Source: Actinacidiphila epipremni (GTDB lineage: Bacteria > Actinomycetota > Actinomycetes > Streptomycetales > Streptomycetaceae). Taken from it: a DNA stretch of 64,000 bases. Positions 32,642 to 40,476 of the stretch are shown piece by piece; the stretch's first letter is position 1, and the number at the start of each line of letters is the position of its first letter. Both the position numbers and the translations under genes were made by a program. The notes under the pieces were generated by a model. The model made no database searches, was not told the DNA's origin, and was given only the letters and a program-made list of their open reading frames with translations. The DNA lies in NCBI RefSeq assembly GCF_012034175.1, contig NZ_JAATEJ010000022.1, forward strand, positions 1 to 64,000, given 5' to 3'.

Positions 32642-34225
32642 TCAACGGCGGCGTGGTCCGCCGTACAACTCGATACGGGCGTCGGACACCGCCTGGGCGC
32701 CGCGCAACGTCATGCCGGCCCGCTCGGTGACGGTATCGTAGGCCCGCTCGGCAAGCCGCAGGAATGCCGAGCGGGTGGCATCGGCATCGAGGCTCGCATC
32801 GGCTGCCGAGTCATCCTGCCCGGCACTGTTTCTGCGCTGGAGTTGTCGGAAGCGGTCCCAGAACTCCCGCTCAGCCGCCGGCCAGTAGCGTGCCGCCGCG
32901 TCGGCCGACCACGCTCCGGCGTCAGACTTCTTGTCGTCGACGTAGGTCCGGTACGCCCGTCGCACCGCCCGATCCAGCCGCCGGCCGTACCTCTCGCCCA
33001 GTTGCCGAAGCCGCGCAACCTCCTGGCGGGAGGATGGGCGTAGCTGTTCCTCCTTGCCGAGGATGGGCGGTGTCGCTGCCTCGACGAACTGGACGTTCTT
33101 GGCCTGTCCCTCTTGCTCGAACCCCAGTGCCCGTACCCGCAGGTGCGGCCACAGACCGTCGGCGGTCTCGAAAACCAGCGGCGGCTGCGAGCCGTCCGAG
33201 TCGCTGACGCGGTGTGCAAGCAGCGCATCGACGTCCCGCCACAGTGCCCGCTGGGAATCCGCCGGCCTCGGATAGCGGTTGCCCTGCTGGCTGATCTGCC
33301 AGATGAGGTACGGGTCGTCGCGCGGGATCCGGCCCTCCCGGTACGCCCACGTGATGTAAGCGTCGGCGGCCACCTCGCCCTTCTCGCCACCCGGCACCAG
33401 CAGCACGGCGTGCTGCGAGCAGGCCGTCAGCCGTGCGCAGGGCCCGGTCGGAGCGTCGGGCACCTTCTCTGGGTCGGGAAGCTGCTCCCACTCCCACGGG
33501 CACAGGTCCGCCTCACGCCGCACCACCGAACTGGGCTGGACGAGCCCTGCGAGCAGCGTTTCGAAGAGCGTCGCCCCTTCGGGGTGGTACGACAGCGCCG
33601 TCCGCAGCGGCCCGGCCGTCGTACTGGCCGACTTCACGCCGTTGACCTCGCGCGAGGAGCAGCGTCCCGACGGCCCGTAGTAATGCCATGTCAGCAGATG
33701 CAAGGCCGCGTCGGCGGACGAGGGAAGGTCGGGCGTGCTGTCGCTGCCGTGCCGGAACCAGGCATGGTTGTTACCCGAAGGGCGGGTCATGATCAGCTTG
33801 TTGACGCCCGCGGTGTTGTGCGGGTCGCACTGCCTGGCCAGCCGCGGATCCTGCATCCAGGGACGTCCGCCGTCCTCGTCGTACAGGAAGAAGCGGTCGT
33901 GGAACCGGGCGAGGTACGCATCGACGGCGGCGGCAGGCAGCTGGCCGGCGTCGATCACCTCGTCGCGCCTCTCCAACCAATCCCTTGCCGGCCCCTGCTC
34001 GTCCAGCTCCGTCACCCGGGCGGTCAAGGCGTACAAGTTGCGCAGCAGCGCGGCGTGGACGTGAGGGTGCGGGGGCGCAAGCTGTTGGATCCGGTGGGCA
34101 TTGACGAGCACCGACCGCAGTCCGACCCGGCCGGGGGGCTCGTCGCAACGAGCGGAGGGAACCCAGCGGACAGGGATCCACGGCTCGGTGAGGAGATTGA
34201 ACATGCTGGCCACGGTGGGCGTCAT
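32642..34225 (-). CDS. cas8e: Cascade large subunit Cas8e (Cse1/CasA)
   Basis: A 527-aa CasA protein. FNLLTEPWIPVRW is the classic N-terminus, followed by QLAPPHPHVHAALLRNLYAL, and a central region with LLTWHYYGPSGRCSSREV and KSASTTAGPLRT. It recognises the PAM and recruits Cas3. ATG 34225 has AAGG too close to the start; ATG 34204 (MFNLLTEPW) is an equally good start. The two-repeat CRISPR relic at 34250-34338 lies in the gap to cas3, so the relic interrupts the cas operon. Confidence 0.95.
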   Translation of the reverse strand: MTPTVASMFNLLTEPWIPVRWVPSARCDEPPGRVGLRSVLVNAHRIQQLAPPHPHVHAALLRNLYALTARVTELDEQGPARDWLERRDEVIDAGQLPAAAVDAYLARFHDRFFLYDEDGGRPWMQDPRLARQCDPHNTAGVNKLIMTRPSGNNHAWFRHGSDSTPDLPSSADAALHLLTWHYYGPSGRCSSREVNGVKSASTTAGPLRTALSYHPEGATLFETLLAGLVQPSSVVRREADLCPWEWEQLPDPEKVPDAPTGPCARLTACSQHAVLLVPGGEKGEVAADAYITWAYREGRIPRDDPYLIWQISQQGNRYPRPADSQRALWRDVDALLAHRVSDSDGSQPPLVFETADGLWPHLRVRALGFEQEGQAKNVQFVEAATPPILGKEEQLRPSSRQEVARLRQLGERYGRRLDRAVRRAYRTYVDDKKSDAGAWSADAAARYWPAAEREFWDRFRQLQRRNSAGQDDSAADASLDADATRSAFLRLAERAYDTVTERAGMTLRGAQAVSDARIELYGGPRRR

Positions 34226-34249
34226 CCTTCGTGTGCGTCACAATGGGGT

Positions 34250-34338
34250 TCAGTGCTCCGCGAGAGCGGAGGAGCATCCAGACTTCCTGGTGACAGCCGA
34301 CGCGATGTCGGCGCGCTCCGCGCGAGCGGAGGTGACCC
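34250..34338 (+). CRISPR. Two-repeat CRISPR relic between cas3 and cas8e
   Basis: A perfect repeat at 34310-34338 (begins GCGCGCTCCGC, ends GTGACCCG) is preceded by a degenerate one at 34250-34278 that keeps GCTCCGCGAGAGCGGAGGAG. They enclose a single 31-nt spacer (34279-34309). The repeat type is that of array B, but it is oriented on the plus strand, against the cas genes. No leader is present. It is probably the remnant of an older array or an ectopic integration event. Confidence 0.85.
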
Positions 34339-34369
34339 GCCAGCAACGGTAGGGGAGATGGCAACTCGG

Positions 34370-37270
34370 TCACGGCGCTTCAAGGCCGACCTCCTCCGAG
34401 GCCACGATGGTCTTTGTGCTGTGCCGCCCCGCCCACGCCCCAGCGCCCTCCGGCCGCATGCGGAGTGGTACGAGGTCTCGCAGCAGGGTGTGCTTGCGCC
34501 ATGTCGTCGGAACCAGGCCCTGCTCGCTGTCGCCCCTGAGCCAGTCTCCGGGCACCGGGGCGACGTGCGAGACGATCTGCGTCAGTTCCTCGCGCGAGGT
34601 GCCTTTGGGCAGCGGGGTGGTGCCGTCCGGGTCGAGGGTCAGCGTGCCGTCGGGCTGCTCGTACAGGCACAGCAAGCGTCCGGTGTCGGCGCCCAGGCGC
34701 GTCGTCAGGAGTTCCTCGGTGATGCCGGCCTCCCGGCGGCTGAGCGCGTGGAGGTTGCCGTCGATGTCGGCGGGGCGGGGGATGGTGGCGACCTCGGCCA
34801 TGTGGGAGGCGGCGTGCTCCTGGGCGCGGAACTCGGCGTCCTTGGCTCGGAGTTCGGCCTGTGCGCTGTCGTCCAGGTGGTCGACGAACTCCTCGGCGTA
34901 GACCGCGTCGACGATTTCCTGTACGTCGCCGGGCACGTGGATGCCGCCGGTCCGCGACCGAAGTAGGTGGGCGGTGCGGATGAGGAGTGAGTGGTGGTAG
35001 ACCGCCCCCCATGTGGGAGATGGCGTGGTGCGGTCTTCGTCGTTGACCGGTTCCAGTACGACGAGTTGGGGTCGTGCCTCGTTGCTCGCCCAGGCCGGGC
35101 GTCCTGCCGGCCCGCGGGCATGGCGGCGGGCGCGGCCGGCGCGCTGGAGAAGCTGTGCCAGCGGGGCGAGGTCGCTGATGATGAGGTCGAAGTCCAGGTC
35201 GAGCGACTGCTCCACCACCTGCGTGGCGACCAGGATCGATGCGGGACGCGGATGGGTGGGGGGTTCTGCGTCGGGGTCCGGTTTGCCGTAGGCGACCTCG
35301 CATGCGGCGCTGATGCGCTGGCGGAGGTAGGCGGGATAGCGGGAGTGGAGAAGTCGGATTCCTCCTTCGGTCGCGGCGAGATCAGGAAAGGCGGCGAGCA
35401 GGTCGCGGTAGGTGTTCTGCGCCTCGGCCACGGTGGTGCAGCACACCAAAGCGGTGCCGCCGTCTTCGGCAACCGGACGCAGCAGCGCCCGGAGTTCGCC
35501 CCGGCGTCCCCCCGACCGCGGGGGAGCAGATGGATCGGCCAGGGCGTCCCAGCGAACCCGGTGCAGTTCGACGTCAAGTACACGTTCGCGGTTACTGGGG
35601 TTGTGGCGCGGTGTGCACGTGGCACCGGTCTCGGCGTCGACATAGAGCCAACCGGGGTAGCAGGGCGTGAGCTGTGTCGGCTCCGTGAATCCTGCTCCGC
35701 GACGGTACGCATCGACCAGTGATGTCGCCGTGCGGCCGGTCAGGGTGGCTGACAGCAGCACGACCGGGGCGCGGAAGGCGCCAAGCCATTCGAGCAGGGT
35801 CGTCAGCAGTTGGTGCATCCAGGGCCCGTAGGCGTGCGCCTCGTCGACGACGAACACCTTGTCGCTGAGGCCGAACAGGCGCAGGGCGTTGTGGCGCAGT
35901 GGGAGGACTCCGGCGAGCGCTTGGTCGATGGTGCCCACACCCAGGGGCGCCAACAGCGCGCGGCGGGGACTGCGCAGCCAGGCATTGGCCTCCAAGGTGG
36001 TGGGGTCGTCCGCACTGATCGCCAGAGCGGCGTCTTGGGCGCTCAGGTCCGGATCCTCCGGCCCCGTGGCGAAAGCGCCGACGACAGGGCCGTCGGGAGC
36101 GGCGTACAAGGGGCTCAGCCATGCCATGGAGTGCACGAGGGCCAGGGCGCGTTCACCGCCGAGTGCCTTTCCGGCGAATTGCCGTACGCGCGGGAACATA
36201 CCGTCAGCGGTCGCCATGGTGGGCAGCGCGAAGTACAGGCCGCGTGCGCCGGAAGCTCGGCCGAGGACGGACGTCGCGTGCAGGGCGGCCTCCGTCTTGC
36301 CGTCGCCGGTGGGAGCGGTGACCAGGACCAGCCCCCCGGAGCGTCCGGCAACGAGGTGGGGCAGGTGGTCGGCGATGTCCTGCTGGAGCGGGTTGGGCGG
36401 GAAAGGGAACATCTCACCGAACGCCTGGGCATCGAACGTCACTCGCCCTATCCGCGCATTACGCACCAGGTCAGCGGCAGCGGCGTTCGTCAGCTTCCAG
36501 TGCGCGTCCAACTCCTCCGGTGCACCGCGCCACCCGTGCGCGGGAAGCAACGTGAGGATGTGCTGCGTACTGCTGGCAAGCCAGTCGGCGAGAACCACCA
36601 GCCCGAGGATGACCACAGCCAACTCGGCGGGGAGCAATCCGTCCGGTACCGCTGTCCCGCCGGTGACCCGGCGCAACTCTTGGAAGTGTGCGCGCCGCTG
36701 ATCGGCCCAGCCCTTGCCGCCGAGCCCCGGCTGGTACCCCGAGGCCTGCGCCACCTTGTGGCGGCTGAGCGCCGAACCCACGACTCCGTGATGGCCGCCC
36801 AACAACTGGGCGATCTGGTGACTCACCGCTCTCAGCAGCATGTTGCCGGTCCCGGCGGGATAGCCCGCTTCTGCCAACAGCCCGGCCAGTGCCCAGTGCG
36901 TGGCCACTTCGTGCCGGAACTCCACCTCACGCTCGGCTCCACGAGCGAATGCGTAGGCTGCCTCCTGCTGCAGCTTCGCGAACTCCTCCGGCACCTTCAC
37001 CTGGAACGGCGGAGAGATCTTCCCCAAATCGTGCAGCCCCGCCCAGAAGGCCGCCACCGCCCGCGCGTCCGCCTCACCCAGCCCGAGTGCCGCCGCAATC
37101 CGCGAGCGCATCCCCGGCCCCAGGACACCGTCCCAGAGCGCAGCGAACACTGCGGCGGAATCCAGCATGTGACACACCACCGGGTACACCCGCGGCAAGC
37201 CCTGCGCCTTGCCCCACATCCGGCAGTCCACACTGTCCCCCGGCGCCGCGCCGGCCACATTCGCTTCCAT
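34370..37270 (-). CDS. cas3: CRISPR nuclease-helicase Cas3 (type I-E)
   Basis: A 966-aa protein with an N-terminal HD nuclease (H34 in VVCHML, H80-D81 in LHDLGK) and a C-terminal superfamily-2 helicase: Walker A APTGDGKTEA at ~325, DEAH in VFVVDEAHAYG at ~475, SAT in LLSATLTG and motif VI QRAGRARRH. It is recruited by Cas8e to unwind and degrade target DNA. I prefer ATG 37270; a TTG at 37300 in the same frame adds 10 residues. It is divergent from array C, sharing 37271-37461. All signature residues look intact, so the interference arm appears functional. Confidence 0.95.
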   Translation of the reverse strand: MEANVAGAAPGDSVDCRMWGKAQGLPRVYPVVCHMLDSAAVFAALWDGVLGPGMRSRIAAALGLGEADARAVAAFWAGLHDLGKISPPFQVKVPEEFAKLQQEAAYAFARGAEREVEFRHEVATHWALAGLLAEAGYPAGTGNMLLRAVSHQIAQLLGGHHGVVGSALSRHKVAQASGYQPGLGGKGWADQRRAHFQELRRVTGGTAVPDGLLPAELAVVILGLVVLADWLASSTQHILTLLPAHGWRGAPEELDAHWKLTNAAAADLVRNARIGRVTFDAQAFGEMFPFPPNPLQQDIADHLPHLVAGRSGGLVLVTAPTGDGKTEAALHATSVLGRASGARGLYFALPTMATADGMFPRVRQFAGKALGGERALALVHSMAWLSPLYAAPDGPVVGAFATGPEDPDLSAQDAALAISADDPTTLEANAWLRSPRRALLAPLGVGTIDQALAGVLPLRHNALRLFGLSDKVFVVDEAHAYGPWMHQLLTTLLEWLGAFRAPVVLLSATLTGRTATSLVDAYRRGAGFTEPTQLTPCYPGWLYVDAETGATCTPRHNPSNRERVLDVELHRVRWDALADPSAPPRSGGRRGELRALLRPVAEDGGTALVCCTTVAEAQNTYRDLLAAFPDLAATEGGIRLLHSRYPAYLRQRISAACEVAYGKPDPDAEPPTHPRPASILVATQVVEQSLDLDFDLIISDLAPLAQLLQRAGRARRHARGPAGRPAWASNEARPQLVVLEPVNDEDRTTPSPTWGAVYHHSLLIRTAHLLRSRTGGIHVPGDVQEIVDAVYAEEFVDHLDDSAQAELRAKDAEFRAQEHAASHMAEVATIPRPADIDGNLHALSRREAGITEELLTTRLGADTGRLLCLYEQPDGTLTLDPDGTTPLPKGTSREELTQIVSHVAPVPGDWLRGDSEQGLVPTTWRKHTLLRDLVPLRMRPEGAGAWAGRHSTKTIVASEEVGLEAP

Positions 37271-37461
37271 GGCTCCACTGCTATCACCCCCCTCCGACAA
37301 TCCAGCCTGACCTGCACAAACATCCCTAAGCCCTTACTCCTCGCCCTATACTCGCCTTCGTGCGCACGGAAGCCTTGCGTTGGTCCGATCACCTGCCGGA
37401 CCCCGACAACCCCAACCGCAAAGAAGTTGCAAACCCTCTCTAACGCCGCAGGTCAGGAAGA
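37271..37461. promoter_or_regulatory. cas3 promoter region and leader of CRISPR array C
   Basis: This divergent region carries a -10-like TATACT (37347-37352) oriented towards array C, 110 nt before its first repeat. The leader end 37418-37461 is homologous to that of array A (shared GCAAAG, TTGCAAACC and CGCAGGTCAG). The cas3 promoter must lie on the other strand in the same ~190 nt, so array and cas transcription could be co-regulated here. Confidence 0.7.
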
Positions 37462-38477
37462 GTCCTCTCCGCGCGAGCGGAGGTGTCCCCCGAGTCCCAG
37501 TTTTCCGTCAGGAGTGAGAGACGTCCTCTCCGCGCGAGCGGAGGTGTCCCGGCGCATCCCGTTACTGCGACGGGCAGCTGCGGCGTCCTCTCCGCGCGAG
37601 CGGAGGTGTCCCGGCCACCCACAGCAGCGTCAGGGCGCCGTGCCCGTCCTCTCCGCGCGAGCGGAGGTGTCCCGGCCGAGCCTGCCGCGCGCGGCCCCGT
37701 CGGACGGTCCTCTCCGCGCGAGCGGAGGTGTCCCGCCGGGGTCTTCGGGGGCGCCGGCTTCGGGCTGGTCCTCTCCGCGCGAGCGGAGGTGTCCCGTCGG
37801 CGGGGTCGTACATGGCGCGCTCGTGGGTGTCCTCTCCGCGCGAGCGGAGGTGTCCCGCCCGCATCCTCGCCGAATACGCCCGCGGCGGCGTCCTCTCCGC
37901 GCGAGCGGAGGTGTCCCGCTCCAGGTCCGCCGCTAACTACCCCAGCACCAGTCCTCTCCGCGCGAGCGGAGGTGTCCCGTTCATCCGGCGGCCCGCAGGA
38001 CGTCGGCCCGCGTCCTCTCCGCGCGAGCGGAGGTGTCCCGCATCCGCCACGTCAGGTATTCAAGCGTCGTGGGTCCTCTCCGCGCGAGCGGAGGTGTCCC
38101 GGAAGGAACCCCGACCCATGGCCACCCACCGCAGCGCTGTGCGTCCTCTCCGCGCGAGCGGAGGTGTCCCGCCGTGAGCGCAATCGACGTGGGCAGCCCC
38201 ACGGTCCTCTCCGCGCGAGCGGAGGTGTCCCGCCGTCGCGTCCGCGGGGGTTCGGTGCGTGGCGGTCCTCTCCGCGCGGGCGGAGGTGTCCCGTTGTGGG
38301 CATGGGCGATCGTGCTGTCCGAGCCGTCCTCTCCGCGCGAACGGAGGTGTCCCGCGGCGCGCGTGGGCGCCGCTGGTCCCGCCGGAGTCCTCTCCGCGCG
38401 AGCGGAGGTGTCCCGGCCATGGGGGTGTCCTGACGGTGGTGGGGTGGGTCCTCTCCGCGCGAACGAAGGTTGTCCCG
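37462..38477 (+). CRISPR. CRISPR array C (type I-E), 17 repeats
   Basis: Repeats begin at 37462, 37523, 37584, 37646, 37707, 37768, 37829, 37890, 37951, 38012, 38073, 38143, 38204, 38265, 38326, 38387 and 38448. They share the array A sequence except that the handle reads GTGTCCCG. The first ends in C, those at 38265 and 38326 carry single substitutions, and the last (38448-38477) is degenerate, so the leader is at the left and the trailer at the right. Spacers are 32 nt except one of 33 nt (before 37646) and one of 41 nt (38102-38142). The array abuts the stop of the NlpC/P60 gene at 38490. Sixteen spacers. Confidence 0.96.
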
Positions 38478-38489
38478 TCGGCTACCCGG

Positions 38490-39431
38490 TCAGGCCCGGG
38501 CCATTTCGGTCGCGGCGGTGGGTCGCGTCGCGCCGGCGTAGTCGTCGCCGGGGTAGTGGTACGGCTCGATGCGGATGGTTGCGCCGGTGTGCGGGGCGTC
38601 GATCATTTGGCCCCCGCCGATGTAGAGGCCGACGTGGTGGATGTGGGTGGGGGTGCCGTAGAAGACGAGGTCGCCCGGGCGCAGGGGCTGTCCCGGGGGG
38701 ACCAGGGGGCCGCGGTTGTACTGGGCTTGGGCGGTGCGGGGGAGAGGGATGCCGGCGGCGGTGTAGGCGGCTTGGGTGAGGCCGGAGCAGTCGAAGCCGG
38801 CGTCGCCGTGGGTGGGGCCGGTGCCGCCCCACTCGTAGGGGAGGCCGAGTTGGCCTTGGGCGTAGTTGATGGCTTCGAGGGCCGCCGGGGCCGGGTCCGT
38901 GGTGGCGCCGAGGCTGCCGGGGCTGGCGTAGAGCGCGGCCTGGGTGAGGACCTGGGAGACGTACCACTCGGCGTGGTTGTAGGCGTAGACGGCCCTGTGG
39001 ATGTCGGTGGGTGCGCCGGAGCGGCAGAGGTAGGTGGCCGCGGCGTAGATCGCGTCGTGGGGATCGTACGGGGAAGGCGCGGGACTTCCCGGCGGGCGGC
39101 TGGTCACGGTGGTGAAGGTGGCCGGAAGGAACTGCATCGGGCCTTCCGCGCCCGCGTGGTTGGCCCCGGCCCGGACGCCAGGGAGGTCCGAGCGGCCGTG
39201 GTCGCTCTCGACCTTGCCGATGGCCGCGAGGACGGTCCAGTCCAGCCCCGGGCAGGTCTGGGCGGCGTCGATGTAGAGGGTGAGGTAGTCGGGTGGGATG
39301 TCGGACAGCGCGGTGGCACTGGCCATGCTCGTCGTTCCGGTGAAGGGCGAGAGCAGGGAGGCGGTCCCGGCGGCGGCGAGCGCCATGAGGAGGGTGAGGC
39401 AGGCCAGGACGGCGGCAGTCGCCTTCGCCAT
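38490..39431 (-). CDS. Lytic transglycosylase plus NlpC/P60 peptidase of the conjugation module
   Basis: A 313-aa cell-wall hydrolase. An N-terminal hydrophobic segment (~5-28, AAVLACLTLLMALAAAGTAS) anchors or exports it. Residues ~45-160 form an SLT-like transglycosylase (LDWTVLAAIGKVESDHGRS with the catalytic Glu, GPMQFLPATF). Residues ~195-310 form an NlpC/P60 domain with Cys in GFDCSGLTQAAY and His in HHVGLYIGGG. Such bifunctional enzymes open peptidoglycan for type IV secretion in Gram-positive conjugation (VirB1/Tcp-type). ATG 39431 is 4 nt after the Replic_Relax stop, indicating coupling; the frame from 39578 overlaps that gene. Confidence 0.9.
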   Translation of the reverse strand: MAKATAAVLACLTLLMALAAAGTASLLSPFTGTTSMASATALSDIPPDYLTLYIDAAQTCPGLDWTVLAAIGKVESDHGRSDLPGVRAGANHAGAEGPMQFLPATFTTVTSRPPGSPAPSPYDPHDAIYAAATYLCRSGAPTDIHRAVYAYNHAEWYVSQVLTQAALYASPGSLGATTDPAPAALEAINYAQGQLGLPYEWGGTGPTHGDAGFDCSGLTQAAYTAAGIPLPRTAQAQYNRGPLVPPGQPLRPGDLVFYGTPTHIHHVGLYIGGGQMIDAPHTGATIRIEPYHYPGDDYAGATRPTAATEMARA

Positions 39432-39435
39432 GGGC

Positions 39436-40452
39436 TCAATTCCCGGCTCGTAGGGAAGCCGACGGGGGCATCGGCGGCGGGGGCAGGAGTTCGCCGTGGT
39501 CGGGCTCGACTGCCGTGGCCGTGCCGTCGATCGGCGCGATCTGCGGCCACGCAGCGGGAAGTTGGACGAGGCGCACACGGCCGGGCGCCGCCCCGTAGGT
39601 GCGTAGAGGCAGCCAGTGCGCCCCGGCCAGGCCGTCGTCGACCGTGAGGTGGTCAGCGGACGCGGTGGCGACGGGAACCTGTGCGGGATGGTCGAGCTCG
39701 GCCAGTGTCGCGCTCACAGCGCGGCGGACCGCGGCCTCACGTCGGACGGTGGGGAGCCAGATCAGGACCGGGGTGATGATACCGGTGGTGGTGGCGAGCT
39801 TGTCGTAGGCCGGAAGCTTCGCGGCGACGCGGTCCGGCCGTTCGGTGGCGAGATCGTATTCGAGGAACCACTCGATGCCGGCGCTGCCCTCCCGCCAGCG
39901 GGCGTACGCGTCGGGGCGGACGATGTCGCCGAAGTGGCGGGTGCAGCGGGCCTCGGACCACCAGGTGGTCAGCCGGCGGTTGCCGGCGCGCCGGGCGTCG
40001 GCGATCAGGGTGGTGAAGAACTCGTTCGTCCCGACGGTGTGGGCCAGGCGCAGTGAATGGGCGATGCCGATGGCGCGCTCGTGGCGGTAGCCGAGGTCGC
40101 GCGGGTCGAGGCCGTCCTCGTGGGCGAGGATCGCGGCGCCCGCGGCGTCCAGCACGTAGTGCATGGGGGCCGTGCCGATGGCCGCGTAGGGCTGGAAGCG
40201 GTCGATGACGCGCCAGGTGAACAACTCGCGCAGCCGCGCGTTCGCCGAGCGGAGCGACGGCCATGCCATGGCGGCGATCTGGGCGCTGGTGAGGACCTTG
40301 TGCTCGTGGAGCATGCGGGTCAGCCAGCGGTCCCGGGCGGTGAGGCGGGGCGCCAGGCGGGCGAGGTTTTCGGCGGTGGCCGCGGTACGGGGGCTGAGGC
40401 GTGGGGGCCGGTGGGCGCGGAGGGCGCGTTGCGGGGTGGGGTTGGTGATCAC
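39436..40452 (-). CDS. Replication-relaxation (Replic_Relax) family protein
   Basis: A 338-aa protein of the Replic_Relax family found in actinomycete plasmids and integrative elements. A winged-helix DNA-binding part (LTARDRWLTRMLHEHKVLTS, IAAMAWPSLRSANARLREL at ~38-75) precedes a nuclease-like core with HSLRLAHTVGTNEFFTTLIA, RPDAYARWREGSAGIEWFLEYDLAT (Asp and Glu placed as in restriction-like folds). Proposed roles are plasmid replication initiation or relaxation; the precise activity is unproven. GTG 40452 has GGAGG about 11 nt upstream. It lies between the transglycosylase and the VirD4-like gene. As no relaxase is visible, this could take that role. Confidence 0.85.
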   Translation of the reverse strand: MITNPTPQRALRAHRPPRLSPRTAATAENLARLAPRLTARDRWLTRMLHEHKVLTSAQIAAMAWPSLRSANARLRELFTWRVIDRFQPYAAIGTAPMHYVLDAAGAAILAHEDGLDPRDLGYRHERAIGIAHSLRLAHTVGTNEFFTTLIADARRAGNRRLTTWWSEARCTRHFGDIVRPDAYARWREGSAGIEWFLEYDLATERPDRVAAKLPAYDKLATTTGIITPVLIWLPTVRREAAVRRAVSATLAELDHPAQVPVATASADHLTVDDGLAGAHWLPLRTYGAAPGRVRLVQLPAAWPQIAPIDGTATAVEPDHGELLPPPPMPPSASLRAGN

Positions 40453-40476
40453 GAGTGGGTTCGCCTCCGGCGAGGG

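Noticed and set aside
33113..37936. 617-aa and 708-aa plus-strand open frames opposite cas8e and cas3
   Set aside because: Antisense shadows of well-supported cas genes; no family resemblance, and the second runs into CRISPR repeats.
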